Source of the DNA: Ciona intestinalis
Lineage: Eukaryota > Chordata > Ascidiacea > Phlebobranchia > Cionidae
Direction of reading: 5' to 3'
DNA: 64,000 nucleotides
NCBI RefSeq assembly: GCF_000224145.3
Contig: NW_004190397.2
Location: 43,033-107,032, forward strand
The position numbers and the translations under genes were made by a program. The notes under the pieces were generated by a model. It saw nothing but the letters and a program-made list of their open reading frames with translations. It searched no databases and was not told the DNA's origin. Shown here piece after piece: positions 63,858-64,000 of this stretch. The number at the start of each line of letters is the position of its first letter. Position 1 is the first letter of the stretch.

Positions 63858-64000
63858 CTGATAAAAAAATGTAAAACTTAGTTAATCTTTTAACACACAC
63901 TCAATTATGACTAATATATTTTTTAGGGTGATGTCTTCGACTTAAAATGTCATGGTATTTTTGGACTTACACCAATCAGAAGTAGCCTAATAAAAAAAAT

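Noticed and set aside
63434-63861. Plus-strand frames with repeated SCLVTVT and LLSRDRD units
   Set aside because: Shadows of the repetitive RS-domain exons of RSRC2 on the other strand.

Overview
The window looks like nuclear DNA of a tunicate, most likely Ciona (C. intestinalis/robusta type). The genes are animal and chordate-like (soluble guanylyl cyclase beta-2, TMEM26-like, NUDC, HDHD3, RSRC2, chondroitin synthase). They are split into many short exons by AT-rich introns packed with two recurring short elements: a roughly 195-bp MITE with GGGTGGGG(G/T)AAGATGGGACA-type ends, and a tRNA-derived SINE with an ATTC-repeat tail. Both agree with what I recall of published Ciona repeats (Cimi-type MITE, composite SINE). 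Two 50-N gaps (9607-9656, 34067-34116) show this is a draft assembly. All exon models were built by eye from GT/AG sites, reading-frame phase and remembered family motifs; none has been tested against transcripts or databases.

Layout. 1-2079 (-): 5' exons of a chondroitin synthase-like glycosyltransferase that runs off the left edge. 4733-13253 (-): a 13-exon class I PLP aminotransferase, with one exon present twice beside the first gap. 14291-24410 (+): a 17-exon, 848-residue soluble guanylyl cyclase beta-2-like gene ending in a CaaX box. 26509-31127 (+): a six-exon TMEM26-like membrane protein. 32165-33973 (-): nudC, lacking its 5' end at the second gap. 34785-39380 (+): a ZNF474-like C2HC zinc-finger protein made of a duplicated two-finger module. 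40332-53292 (-): eight head-to-tail, single-coding-exon C2H2 zinc-finger genes, a lineage-specific tandem array with at least one frameshifted copy, one copy lacking its last finger and one with a recent internal two-finger duplication. 54814-57318 (-): quinolinate phosphoribosyltransferase fused in its first exon to a BED-type zinc finger. 58309-59682 (-): HDHD3. 60696-63857+ (-): RSRC2-type SR protein running off the right edge.

The genes do not form a pathway. The most unusual points are the BED-finger/QPRT fusion, the duplicated 40-nt aminotransferase exon, a conserved 3' splice site just upstream of most zinc-finger start codons (5'UTR intron or spliced-leader acceptor), and the apparently complete, possibly prenylated beta-2 guanylyl cyclase.
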